A program made the position numbers and the translations under genes. Positions 22,582 to 35,800 of a stretch of DNA of 64,000 nucleotides are shown piece after piece. Within the stretch, counting starts at the first letter, position 1; the number at the start of each line of letters is the position of its first letter. The notes beneath the pieces were generated by a model. The model saw only the letters and a list, made by a program, of their open reading frames with translations, did no database searches and was not told where the DNA came from. The stretch spans positions 9,114,001 through 9,178,000 of the forward strand of contig OX424560.1 of assembly GCA_949152475.1 (NCBI GenBank), read 5' to 3'. This DNA comes from Terebella lapidaria (Eukaryota; Annelida; Polychaeta; Terebellida; Terebellidae).

Positions 22582-23640
22582 AATTAATTGATTGATTATT
22601 AATTGATTGATTGATTAAAAGGTATATAACTGCATGTCTCATGTCTCATGAATGATACATGTATGTGCAATGTGAATGTAAAGTTCACTGCTATATTGAA
22701 CATGTTCCATAGTATATTGAACACTGCTGTCTACATGTTCAATAATATAGTATGATTTATATGAGCTCATTTGTCTGGGTGTTATACTTCATCACTGTGA
22801 AATAGTATATGTTAATTTCACCTCTTGAATGGTCAGGCTGAATGGTTTCATGCACAATATCATTCATGTTGTCAGTGGCCAGGCTATAAACGCTTGCGTT
22901 CACAACATCATTATATCTCCTGTGGCCAGGCTATAAACGTTTGCGTCCACAATATTCATATCATCATCTCCATAGTGCATGGCCATTCTATGAATGCCTG
23001 CGTCTAAATACCATTCTTGTACATGTATGTGCATTTTGCGATTATTCAGGATTAGTTTAATGAATATTTATTCATGAGAAGTGTGTATCGACCAACAGGG
23101 CAAAGCCCTACATTAAGGTATCTGCTCATTCAGGATTATGACAAACATGTACATGTACATGAACTATACATATATATTTTATTCATGCACTTGTAGAATA
23201 TTCTCTGCATTAAAAGGTATATAACTGCATGTATGTACGATACCCTGTCAAAGTGTGCACATCCACTCTTCGTTAACACATTTATTTTTTACTTGAGTCA
23301 CTTTCTTTTAGGTGTCATTTAATATACAATGTACTGATGATTAGCTATTTCACTCAAATAATTTGTTTGCTCATTCATCACCATGTTAATTGATTATTTG
23401 ACGAAAATAAATTATAAAACAGCCTTGCCTTCTTGTAGCACTTTGATATTTGTAATCACCTTCCATAACTTATAGAATACTTCAAACTAGAGGTTGAGTA
23501 TTCGCACATTTAAATGGAATATGGGGATTCTAGTTTTGAGGCGAGTATCAACCTATTGCCACGAACAATTAGGACCTTGAATTTGACCTTCAATCACTAC
23601 ATTGCAACAACTTTTGCTGATATTAGAAACAGTTGCGCAG
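22582..23640. repeat. Segment between the 68-bp repeats, with ~60-bp tandem units
   Basis: The segment starts with an ATTGATTG-rich run. At 22835-23010 a unit with 'ggccaggctataaacg' and 'gcgt.cacaa.atcat' occurs about four times with decay. It contains no coding frame or recognisable gene. The segment has the length of a small inserted element, but I find no terminal inverted repeats. Confidence 0.5.
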
Positions 23641-23708
23641 TTAAACACTGCTCATTTCTCCGGTAACCTTTCTAGCCCTTGGGCTAATTTTTAGTCCTTT
23701 AATCCTTT
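23641..23708. repeat. 68-bp direct repeat, copy 2
   Basis: This is the second copy of the unit at 22514-22581, with no difference seen across 68 bases. The sequence diverges immediately on both sides. Confidence 0.9.
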
Positions 23709-23999
23709 TCCACACCACAGGATCAACTTTTGCAAATGTTCTGCTAAGCCGTCGTCCCATATCCAATAGTTCACCAACGTTATATCTCACCATGGTTGAC
23801 TGAACAAAAGTACATATAATGATGATGGTAATTGTCACAAATATGTCAGATTTATCACCAAATTTGGCATCATAGTGTTCCGGTATATCAGTCTGGTAGA
23901 TCCACAGTGGATATCCTATAGGATGGTATGAAGGCAACACTAATTTCAGTATCCAAAAACCACAGAAATTTGACAGAATAACAGGAGCAACACTGACGT

Positions 24000-25450
24000 G
24001 CTTCCACTCAGGCGCATTCCTATTTGTATAGCACTATCTACAATACTTCATATACAGATCCTGCATCTCCACCTTCCGTCTCATCTTGTTGCCTTCTAAT
24101 CCCGACTCGTGTCTGCCAGGAATTGCTCGGCTTCGGAAACAGGCCCCTCCTGTTCAATGAGGAGTCCTCGTTCATCCACTCCTCTGGGATGTCCTCGTCC
24201 TCCAACTGCTTCAGCAGGAGAGCCAAGGACTTGACATCCTTCAGTCGCTGCGGACCCTACCAACTCAGGTGTCTGGGTTGACGTCACAACCAGCACTCTC
24301 GTTTTCGACCTCGAGGTCCCTGTGCAAAGGTCGTTCGCAGAGTCGTCATTCCCTTTACCTTCAAGGCCTGGGTCTTGAACACTCCCTCGAGGTAGGGAAG
24401 CTGAGGCCGAGGCTAGGCGGAAGCTTGCAGCATCTCCCAGGTTTTCCACATCCTGCTCCACAATGTCGCCCTATAGGTCTCTTTACGGTGAGTGAGGTCG
24501 AAACGCTTCGTCAGCTTCTCCACAAAAAGATCCCAGTTCTTGTTCTGGCCCGGTTTCATCCCGCCCCCAACCTCTGCCAGGTACAGTCAAGCTGCTCGCC
24601 AGGTACAGTCCCCATTCTGTCATCTGTTCATTTATTCACCTCAGTGACCCCCAAGAAGTGGCTCAGGTACTCCGGCCATTCCATGAAGACACTTTAAAAC
24701 TTATCTGAGAGAATCCCATCTCTCTAGCTCCACAGGTGCTGATGCCAATGCTGCAGAGGATGAAAGACCCCCTTTGGAGTCACTCCTCTGACCTCACTGT
24801 TTCCGCAGACTCAGAGTCCGTCGGCGCCTCCTGTGAGAGAGGGTACTCTCGTTGGTAGACTGGTAGACTCTGCTCCCAGGGTGGTTTCAGGGTTAGACGG
24901 CTGGTGGCATTTGATGTTAATACACCACTGGGACTAGTTGCGGAGGCGGCGCTTCCATCTGCGGAGCCATCTGTTGCGGAGCTATCACGGGATCGTACAT
25001 CGGCAGAACCTATTGCACCTTGGCGGCCGTCAGCTGCAGAGAGTACATGGTGCCTCCCATCTGCGGATGTGGTATGGCTCCCATCATGCGGCTGGCGGCT
25101 GCTGTTGGTCCCGTGTCACGGCCGGAAGGCCCAGCTTGAGGCTAAGCGTGGCCCAGACCTCCCTCTTCCCGCCACCCTCTCTGGACTGTAGGTCAATCTC
25201 GAGTGAGAGATTCCAGAAAGAGCAGGGAAGGTGCACGCTGCCTCCTGTCTGCCAATCTCGTGGCAGATGTGGCCAGTCCTCAGCCCCGAAGACCTCGCTG
25301 CTTGCCAGGAAGGTGGATTTCCCCCAACAATCGACTTAGCCCGGTTAGTGCAAGTTAATATTTCCCTCAAAGTGTTTAGGGGAACATATTTCGCAAGGCA
25401 CCCTAGGAGTCCTTGTAGGCTTGGGTTTGGGACGACGTGATGCACCCAGT
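24000..25450 (-). mobile_element. Degraded gag-like LTR-retroelement fossil
   Basis: GC-rich sequence, unlike its AT-rich surroundings. On the minus strand it gives protein-like pieces, for example LFVEKLTKRFDLTHRKET followed by a tryptophan-rich stretch, reminiscent of retroelement gag. It is clearly broken, with several interruptions, and appears old. No pol region or LTR pair could be recognised, so the family is open, and a captured host-gene fragment remains an alternative. Confidence 0.3.
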
Positions 25451-25523
25451 GAGTCGTGAGTCGCACCCACCGCATGGAACGTACAAGTCGGACAAACTCC
25501 TATATTATTCTTATTAATTACAA

Positions 25524-27170
25524 CTAGACGCTTCCGGTCGCCTACGACCGCTTGGGTGTATCCCCCGTAGCACTATCGTTCCTCATGCCCCAAATATATT
25601 ACTAGTAAGTGTGAAAAACTAGAACAAGGGATGGAGAAGATTACCAGAGAAATGTAAAATCTTAGGCCACAACTGTTTTTTTTTCCCCACCAAAATTGCT
25701 AAATTAATCTTTCAAGGTTATTGAAGGGCGAATTCAAGATCACCACTGAAACCACTGCATATGAATGTCCCTTTCGACATGTTCGATAACAAAAACGAAA
25801 TCACAGCCAGATCATACTTTTCACCTAAATTTATATTTCAACTCAGGATTTTTGACATACTTGGTTCCAAGTTACAAAATTAACCAAAACTGCATTTCAA
25901 GATCACGAAATTGGAGCCAGATCGAACTTTTCACCATAAGTTATATATCAACTCATAATATGTGACAAACTTGTTCCCAAGTTGAAATTCAAAGTAAAAG
26001 TTGATCAAAACTGCATTTCAAGATGACAAAATTGGAGACAGATCGAACTTTTCGCCATAAGTTATATTTTAACTCATAATATGTGCCAAACTTGGTTTCA
26101 AGCTGAAATTCAAAGTAAAAGCTTTTTACTATAAGTTATATTTTGACTCATAATATGTATCAAACTTGGTTTCAAGTTGAAATTCAGAGTAAAAGTTGAC
26201 CAAAACTGCATTTCAAGATGATGAAATTCGAGCGAGATCAATGTTTTAGTAAAAATAATGTTAACTTATCCAGTTACACCCAGATATCTCTACTGGACAA
26301 AACCTTTACCTTGTTGAGCTCAATAATAAATGTTTCTCCTCTTAACTGTTATTATTGAGGTCAATGATAGATTTAACTAGCAAAAATAATGTTAATTTAT
26401 TTGGTTACAGCCATAAAATCTCTACTGGACAGAACCTTTACCTTGTTGAGCCCAATAATAAATATTTCTTGTCTTAACTGTTTTTATTGTGGTCAATAAT
26501 AGACTTAACTAGTAATAATAAGGTTAACTTATTCGGTTACACTCATGAAATCTGTACTGGACAAAACCTTCACCTTGTTGAGCTTAATAATAAATGTTTC
26601 CCATCTTAACTATTTTAATTGTGGTCAATAATAGACTTAACTAGTAAAATTAAGGTTAACTTATTCGATAATATCGATCTGTTTTCATTAAAAACAGCAG
26701 TCCTCCATTCTGAACAAGAAGCCAGTGCTATTTGTTTTCATAGTACAGGGTATGGACAGATCACAGATGTTCAAGTCGGTATTTTAACGGTCGTAATAAG
26801 TTAGCCCGTTAACTAATTAATATTTATTCGATCATTCTGAAAAACGATAGGTTCCGTGTGAGGGTCTTTTTCTCCGAGACTGTGCGATTTCATCATCATT
26901 CATTGAAAACTCCCACTCGTAGAGCGTTCACAAGCCATGTGTGGTAAACAGGCTAATTTGAGCACAAAATGTGTCGCCAATCGGCCAATTTGGTTGCTAT
27001 GGCAACCAAAATCGATTGGTGTCGGGATCTTACCATAAGATGTGTCTGTATAAAAAATTATTAGAATCGGTTAAGATTTGCAACCTGTAGCGCGTTCACA
27101 AGTGTCTGCGGACGCGGACGCGGCGCGACGATGACAAATCCATAGTATCCGCCGAACTTCGTTCGGGGGA
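25524..27170 (-). mobile_element. Complete non-autonomous Helitron (right, inverted copy)
   Basis: Read on the minus strand, the element starts with TC at 27170 inside a hairpin (GTATCCCCCGAAC, GAA, complement) and ends with CTAG at 25524-25527. A perfect hairpin (CGGTCG-TAGG-CGACCG) lies seven bases before CTAG. It is inserted between A and T with no target duplication. These are the canonical Helitron ends (5' TC, 3' hairpin plus CTRR, AT target). Inside are satellite A inverted (26230-26690), satellite B inverted (25780-26220) and about 250 bp of unique 3' sequence. It has no coding frame, so it must rely on a replicase in trans. It is the mirror partner of the copy starting at 7813. Confidence 0.82.
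25780..26690 (-). repeat. Satellites B and A, inverted
   Basis: This is the reverse complement of the left-arm arrays. Satellite B occupies 25780-26220 with 'aaaactgcatttcaagat' in each unit, and satellite A occupies 26230-26690 with 'tctctactggacaaaacc' and 'ctcaataataaatgtttc'. About three units of each are present. Confidence 0.75.
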
Positions 27171-27424
27171 TACAATTACATTTCCACTGAAATTTAAGCA
27201 AGTGGGTGAATTATATATATTGGGTTTTTTTTAAAATTACATCTGAAACGATTATGTATTATGTAATTAGGTTCCATGTCAGGCCTCCTCACTTGTTCAT
27301 CATCCCTTGACCATTGGTCAGTAGAGTTAGTAGTTTAATTTTATTGTAATTAAGTCCTATACTTTCATCTCTGGTCTATGATAAGCATACAGTGGCTGAT
27401 ATGTACTGAACACAGGCTACCACG

Positions 27425-28782
27425 GTATCTGATAATATAGCTTTATTTCAATCTCCACAGACATTTTGTAATTTGCATACAGAGATAGTGTAAAACGGTG
27501 ACGATGCCAGACCAATGTGGCATCAATTTCTACTTGCATATTTAGATTTGCCATTAACAACGTACAAACATAAAACTACTGGAGACTAGAAACGTATATC
27601 TACATACAATGAGATACACATACAGAAAAAAAAACAGGAATAAATTAAAACAGTGTGGTTTCTATAAAACCTTTAAATAAAACAAACCATGTATGTTTGT
27701 GATGATTAAATAGTCAACAAATTCATATAATTCTGCTGAAACGCTCACACTTTTTTTAGAAATATGTTTGGTATTTTCATCCCAATGGCTTCATCCCAAT
27801 TGCATGAATTTCTACAATTTCCAGCATTATAAATAGCACTTGAGACAACAGGTTCAGAAAACAATCACAAAAAAAATTCCATGACAAAATGTACACGGAG
27901 CATAATTCAAGTCAGTGATATGCATGAATGTTAAGGGAGTGTTTTCTCACACATATTCACATTTTCTTTGATAAACAAATATGTACTGTTACGGTACATA
28001 CAAATAAGTATACAAACATGTCAGAGTTTATGTTTGGGCAGCAGAGTTTGAAGTACACAAGAATAGCACCCATGGTGTTGAGGGGATATAAATTTACAAC
28101 AAAATTTCATGCAATAATACAGGCAATGCACTAGAAATATGGAATGGACATTTCAGATTTTGCTCTTCAATGCACAACACCAACACATTCAGATATTTTC
28201 TACACATATACGGTAAAATGCGGTTTTTATAATTTCACGCTTCATCTTAATGTCTGTTGCATTGAACAAAAAAAAACAAACCCTGATCATTACAATAAAA
28301 ATTTGCATTATTTCATCATATATGAGCAATTGGAATTCAAGAGTTCACTTAGTTACAAAGATATTTAACACGGGACAAAATTTGATGTCTGGTTCTCTCA
28401 CAAGTTTCTAGTTGCTGAGTGACAAGATATTATACTGTACATTTTGGTAGCACCTTCCATACAAGTTTGTTATGTGTAGGATAATTCACTTTGTTCAACT
28501 GCATCTGTCCATACATGCCACTATTTTTCATGGGTATCATTATTTTGTAATATTGATCAGTTAGTGCTGAGTCATTTTATATACACCACAATCTTCATGG
28601 GTAAACCCAAAGTTTTCCAATGATCAGCATTTATAAACTACAAGCTACCTGATACAATCTACGAGGTATAGATCTACAAAGCTCTGCAGTGATAGGGACA
28701 TTGAATCGCTGAACAGATCACAGATATAGGAGTGCAGTCAAGCGTGATATGGCAGCTTGGAGGCGAAGTTTTTCAGCATTGA
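27425..28782 (-). other. AKAP9: 3' untranslated region of the AKAP9-like gene
   Basis: The stretch lies between the stop codon (28783-28785) and an AATAAA signal on the minus strand (plus-strand TTTATT at 27442-27447). The sequence is AT-rich without a coding frame. Other AATAAA-like sites are possible, so the exact 3' end is a guess. Between 27171 and 27425 there is only AT-rich intergenic sequence before the Helitron. Confidence 0.5.
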
Positions 28783-29853
28783 TCACCGTCGGTGAGTCGA
28801 GTATCCTCCTTTGGCTGTTGTCACGTGTGAAGCTGGAACATTGAAGCGACATAAACTCGTTGTAGAAGGTCATTTTCAAAATTTTCAAAATATAGAGCGA
28901 CTGAATATATACTATATAAACCAATATTTTTTACGTGTGATGAACCGGTGGGGATTTCCACATTGTCAGCACATATATTCTGGCTATTTTGCACATGGAA
29001 GTAACATCACAGGCCAAGCACAACGATCAGTACTCGATTACCAGTGAGCCCCGCCAGGGATGAGTCCCTAGTGAAGGCCTGTAGAGAGCCCAGTACACAC
29101 CTGTCCCGAGTCGAGCCTGCAGTTTCTCCAGCCACTGGATGTAGTCTGCTGAGGCGTCATCGCCTTCCGTTTGTCCGCCTGCTCCCACTGCAACTGGCAC
29201 TCGCATGTTGTCCACCATCAGCTGCCTGCAAACAATCGAATGGCGGGGACCTTTGCATGAAGTGCGTGATTTGAGTTCTACTTGCTCCAGTAAATTACAA
29301 CAAATTTGAACTTGAATTAGATTACTACTCGAAGTGACTAGTTACTACTTTTACAAATTTTTTTTTTTTGATCTTGTAACTTTTTTCCCTAAAAAATACC
29401 GTCTGGCTGGTGATTCTGTCGATGACTTGGTTTTTGATGAGAAGCGAGACTCGTCGTTGATGAGATCTCGGTACTTGCGAAGGTTCCCAAGGTCCCGAGT
29501 GGGTGGAGTGTTCCCAAGGTGACCATTCATGCGAAGGCCTCGTTCTGACGTGTGATTCGCTGTGCCGTTTTGGTCCGGTGCCTCCCGAGATCGGGTGTCA
29601 TAGGGAACAGAGTTCATGTGCGAATGATGCGAGTCTGAATGAGTGTGCTGCCTCGCACTAAGGGACGATTTAGTTCTCTGGGGCAAGTCTGTTGATGTGT
29701 GATTGTAGGCGGAGCCTGCTGAGTGGGGGGCGGAACTTGATGAATGATGGGCAGAGCTTGATGGAAAATGGGCAGAGTCTCGTGAGCTTCGATGTCTGGG
29801 CTGTGACTTGGAAGAGCTGGTACCTTCAGCAGCAGGTGGAATGTGTGCTGGAA
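28783..29853 (-). CDS. AKAP9: AKAP9-like exons 35-37: Ser/His-rich linker and C-terminal tail
   Basis: Exons: 29400-29853, 29101-29225 and 28783-28832. Exon 35 (454 bases) is a disordered Ser/His/Pro-rich linker (HHSSSSAPHSAGSAYNHTS), the largest coding exon placed. Exon 36 contains SADYIQWLEKLQARLGT, matching human 'DYITRLEALQRRLGT'. The last coding exon encodes SHVTTAKGGYSTHRR and the TGA at 28783-28785, aligned with the human end 'TTQFHAGMRR'. Phases 2, 1 and 1 are consistent. Confidence 0.9.
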
Positions 29854-32800
29854 CTGCAAGGGAACAAATGTTTTCATGTAAACTATGTGACAGAGAAGCA
29901 CCGGAGTAAAGTTGATGTCTATATATGGGTCACTCTACGATCAGTTCTTGGAGAAATTTTTTTTTTACAATACCGAGGAAAACTACTGACAAAAGCATAG
30001 AGAATTTGAGGTATTCAGTCTGTGACTATCCCATCACTCCGTCATGGAAATCCAGGTATGAGGTAGCCTAGACTATACCTGAGTTGCTGATGGAAGAAGC
30101 CGTCGCAGCCACTGCTCCTAGTCTTGTCGCACGTCGCCACTTACGCACTAGAAACTTCATCCTGCAAGAGTTGTGATGTGAATGAATGTATGATTGACAT
30201 TGGATACAGCGAAAAGAACCCCACTCATCTGATATATTTGACGACTGATTCACTGATTTAGTAGGACAACGAAAAGCGCACTAAGGATCATGCATTAACA
30301 CAATGGCTCAACTGACCGTGACACGGCTATGATGGCGCGTACGGCGCTGCGGAAGCGAGTGTACGGTGCGTTCTGTGTACTCTGTGCTCGCTGTACGAGA
30401 GGGGATGGGAAGCCGCCCATACGTGCGATCTCTGCCAGAGTCTCCTCTTCGCACTCTCGGAAACCACCGAGTAGGATCAGTAAGTACTTCTTCTGGTAGA
30501 TCAGTGCCTTCCTGAAACTCTCCGCTCGCAGGTACTTGCCGTACAGACGCTGGACCTATGTACCAAATAGAGTTGTACTTTGTAGTGTATGACTGGACTT
30601 TGGTGGCTGGAGATATGCCAACTTGGAAGAAGGCTTACACTGTTACTATAGTACGTGTAGTACCATCAATGGAACCAGGTGCCATACTTAGTTGAGGCAT
30701 TTATTATGTAACAATCTGCAATCTTAACGGATTTTTGTATAACTTTGTACTTTTTGTGTAACTACTTATTCATGTAAAACGTCAAAAATTTATGGTTATG
30801 TACATATTCCCAGTAATAACCACATATTTCTCACAGGTCCCGCACCTTTTCGCTGTCTGTTTTCTCGGCACTGACACTGTGAGGTCGGAGGTACTTGTCG
30901 CGCTCCCTCTCGAGGTCAATCTCCAGCCTCCGCTGGACGTCCTTCAGATGGCCGGTCTCTCGCTCAAGGTCGTTGATACGGAAAGTCAAGGTAGTTTTCT
31001 CCTGGGACCACTGACGTCGCTCGGAGGCAAGGTCGGACTCCGCATTCTCAGACTGTGAGGGAAAGTGGAGGTTTTTTCATTTTTGGAATGGAAATTCAAA
31101 GACTGCAACTTTTTTTTGCAAGCCAGCATGTTTTTGTGGACATTCTGTACTTCATGAATATACTCTGTATGCGCATTCATGCACAAATGTGTTATTGTTG
31201 TATTTTTTTCAGTGTATACTTTTCGTGTCATGTTGTACTATTGCTGTGGTATTGACAAGTAGATTCTATCGTGGTAGCCTAAAGTCTGGAAGCATTTCCG
31301 TTTGCGTGTGTGTTGCGACTTATCCTGACAGCCAGGCCACCAATTTTTAAAACTGTGCTTAAGTGTTTGGTAGTAATGCTTGTAGGATTTTCATTTCTGA
31401 TATTTACTACATTAATGATGGAAGACCAAAAGTACTACTATGCAGACACGCCCATGCCGAGCAAGGGAGAAGCAGATGTCTATACAGGTACATGTACTAT
31501 TTAGAGTACCATATCATACAAGGGGAAAGGGTGGTGCATGCAGGAAGAATTTGAGAATTTACACGTTGATCAGACACAAGCAAATATATATCATTACTGC
31601 ATTTGTCCATGAAACAATCAATGTACAATTGTACATGACAAGCAAAATTTTTTTTGAGAAATGTCTTTTGTCAAAATTGACTTCCAACAGAATTCTGAAG
31701 CTATGTTCACTAGCTAAAACTATTCACTAGCAACATTATTTGCTCTATCTGGTCTCCAAAACTGAAATTGAAACATGCACTATGTACTATAATTTTTCAT
31801 GCATAGGAATATACCGCTTATTTTTTTCTAAATAATTATATAGCACACTATTGCATTACACAGCACAGCAACTCATATTATTTAACAGTTTAAAATTATA
31901 CAATATAATAAAATGTGATGAAAACGATAGTATTTTTCGATAAATAATCCTTATGCACACAAGACAAAGATACACACATCAAGGACCACAATCAAATTTA
32001 CCTTCATCTCATACCAAACCATCTTCTGTTTGAGGCAAATCACAGAAATAGAAGGAGGTTAAACAAGGCTACCATGCTTTATATCAAAACTATTGCTCAA
32101 AATAGCATGATTAAATACCACAGTTGCGACATATTATACTGTTTAGTATTGGTACCAGATCTCTCTCAGCAAACCAAAACCAAAATTGCTACATGTCAGA
32201 AATTCCAAATTGCAATCAACTCTATGTGATAAAAAGCCATCTACAAGTACTAAATGCCATGCAAGAGTGTGCCATAGAGGTGCTACTCTCAACCATACAA
32301 TCCCAGTAACACAAAATAGTGGTCGGTTTGAGCAGTGGATCTCTCCTCTCATATTTGACTCAAACTAAAAGCATCAGAATAAGTTTTCAGAGAAGTAATT
32401 CGGTACCAGATACTAGTACATGACTGGAACTTTGAAGATACTTCTTTCCTAAGTACTTCCACTTTTTTTCCCTATAGATCGTGATACATATAGAAAGACT
32501 CCCTCTTCTCGATTGAAACCATCTCCCCACTCCCCCCCACCACACCAACCCCAACTCTTGTACCCCTCCAACCTGTCTCCCCTCCCCCACTGCCCACCCC
32601 CTGCCCCTACCTCTACCTCCCATCCCCCACCCACTGTTCGATGACCCACCTCAAGGAAGACTTTCTCCCTCTGCCTATAGTTCCAGACCTCCTCCTCCAG
32701 TCGGGCCATCGTCTGTCGGAGTTCCTGCTTCTCGTCACTGACTTTGGCGATAAACGACGTTAGTTCGCTGTTGTGATGGAGAATTCTCTCATTCAGACTA

Positions 32801-35800
32801 GCGATCACACCCGGCTTCGCGTCACTCGAGCTCTGTGGAGGGGACGTTTGAAAAGATGTCAAATCAGATACCCAATGTTACACAAGAAATCGGAGGTGGT
32901 GGTGCCTCCCACATATACTGAAATCTCTGTGCCGATGCTGACCTGTCCCGTGGGGAGACTGTCATGGATCTCCTCCAGCTCTTGAAGGACGGACTTTAGT
33001 AACTCGCTCACGGTACCAAGCTCCACACAGAGTCCCTCGTTACCACTAGACCTGCGAAACAGTCATTTTTTACGTCAGTACTTTGAAAACAAACATCACC
33101 GACAAATTGGCTGACAAACATTGCATTCTAGGACCATCCATAATTATCATAAAATGTAGAACAAAGTTATGAATGATATTTCGCAAAGACTATAATGAAG
33201 TGAAAGGATTTCCACTTTCCGATGGTTACCTCTGCACGTTGGCGATCTGCTCGCTGTGTCTAATAACCACCAGATGGAGCTTCTGTTTGAGTGACTCCAG
33301 CTGCCTGCGTAGAATACTGCTTCCATCCCTGCGAGGAGACGTGCCCACTGCCTTGCTGACCTCACCGCCACCAAAAGGTACACTACTACTGGATGGAGCT
33401 TGTACTGAGGTAGTCGACAGTGAGGTGGTGCCTCTCAGGCGGTGGAGGTCGGATTCCTCCCGTGCCTGGACCTCACGCCTCCTGCTCTCGGACAGCTGCA
33501 GGTCCAGTTCTGACAGCCGAGTGGTCAGTCGCTGGATCTCACTCTCCTGCAGGGGCAAGGTACATGCTCAATTTAGTACTCAGTAGTGTTGTCAATCATT
33601 TCACCAAAACAACATCAGCTAGGTCCATTACAAGTACATTTTCAGGGGTAAATCACTGAATAAGAGTCAGACTGTGAAGTATTTCTACTTAATAAGTGTT
33701 GAGTTAAGTATTGATACCCATCACTTTATTGGAATCAGCTTTAAATTCCTTACAGTTTTTTTTTCCGTTCCCCGACAACCTAATTCTACCAGATACTTCT
33801 ATCACAAAATCATGACCATGCAGTACCTGGGCGGCAAGCTTGACTCGGTCTCTCTCCTCCCTGTCTCGCTCTGCCCTGGTCTGGGTGGTCCCTGAACCAC
33901 CTCGCTGGGTCTCAAGGTCCCTGAGGCGGTCCCTAGACACCTGCAGACTGGCGTGCAGGTGGTCCCTGTCCAGCTTCAAGGCGGCCACCTTCTCCCCTGC
34001 GAACTCCAGCTCTCGCGTCAGTTCCTGCTTCTGTAGCTGTCGGCAGATGTGCAAGTTATTAACCAATTTGAATACATGTATATTAAATCTGAATTGTTCA
34101 AAATATCCAACAACTAGGATGCATCTAAAGTAATAGACAACACTACTATGATATGTGTGCTATACATTGGCCATAAGTCCTAATAAATGTTTGATTTTTC
34201 ACTGATCTCATGTTTTATACAGTCCACAGTCAACAATCATCCTAAATTCAATCAAGTTAATATAATCAATAATTCCACATGTAATCAATCCATCAAGGAA
34301 TCCCATAACTGACCTGTAAGGTATCGAGGGTGTGCTTGAGTCGTTTGTTGACAGCCCCCTCATCTGCCACGCCCCCTTCTCGACCAGTCAGAGCCCTTGC
34401 TCTCTCCTCCTCCAGCTCGCGGCTCAGTGCTGCCACCTGGAGGTGTTCCTTCTCTAGCGCAGCCTGAAGCTCCAACACACGTGAACGCTCCAAGTCTACC
34501 GTCGCCTGCAGGGAAAATGGCTGTTTTATGTTAATAAAACTAGTGTTATATACTATACTTACCTCCAAAACACATTACGGGTTATGGCTTATTAGCCTTA
34601 CTGACATAGGAGTTCTCCATAGAGAGAACCCCATTTGGAAAATGGGCTAGACAATGAATTGTCCAAGCCACTAACCCACGTGACCGGATGGTGACGTCAT
34701 TCTCATCGATTCTAGGAACCAACCAGAAGGAGTACGCGGGGCCGGCCGGGTGGGCACTCTGAATGTGTTTTGGAGGTAAGTATAGTATATAACACTAGTT
34801 TTATTAACATAAAACAGCCAGTTATATGCCTATATCTTACCTCCAAAACACATTACGGGTAAAATCAGAATAAAGATTGGAGGCGGGGTGCTCCAAAAAG
34901 AACTCTGACATAACCAAAAGCTCAACCCTAGGGCCTCAGTGAGGGACAGGGTGGGCTTTTCCCCTGAATGATTGGAGGAATCAAAGGAGGGTGTCCTCAG
35001 GGTCACCAAAACATTTATGGTTTAACAATAGGGTAAGTAGAAAAAACCACTTACCTCCGAGTGTCGAGTGACTGGCTTCCGGTCATAAGTGACGTAACGT
35101 ATGTACATGAGGATATGCCTTGCTGACGCAACTGAGTCACAATGCATACCGAACTAAGGAGTACGACCGTACTGACATAGGAGACCAATTTAACGGTAAT
35201 CGGAACCGGAACTCGCAACACGGAACTTCAACATATGTACAAGAGGAACGTATGTACAAGATGGGCCACGTCATCCTCAAGGGGTGACGACGCTCCGAGC
35301 AGCTACCACGGGCCCGAGGTGGTAGCCCTCACTCCCCGTCCACGTCAGGTCTCTAAGGTAGAAAGAGGTAAAGGTGTTATGGGATTGCCATGAACATGCT
35401 TGCATGACCTGATCAAGTGGAACCCGTCCCATATATGCAAGAGAGGCCGCCATGGCCCGAACATCATGGGCGCGTACCTTGAACGAACAGGCGGAGTCCT
35501 GCTCGGCCAAATCGTAACAGGTGCGGATACATTTTTGAATCCAGGATGAGATGGTAGCGGAACGTATGTCCCGTTGGAATTTCAACTGATGTGAAATGAA
35601 CAACAGTCGCTTGCCAGCCCGGAGACCTTTTGTCCGCTTAAGGTACAAGCGCAAAGCCCGCAACGGGCACAGGAGACAGTCTTCCTCGAGATTCGGGCCT
35701 ACAGACGCCGACAAAGCCGGAATCGTGAAGGCCAGCGGGGGAGACGACGCCAGCTGGGTTTTCGCCAGGAAAGAAGGGATGACCTGTAAGGAGACCTGGA

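Noticed and set aside
24904-25339. Plus-strand frames in the GC-rich segment
   Set aside because: Opposite strand of the gag-like fossil. No domain is seen, and openness follows from base composition.
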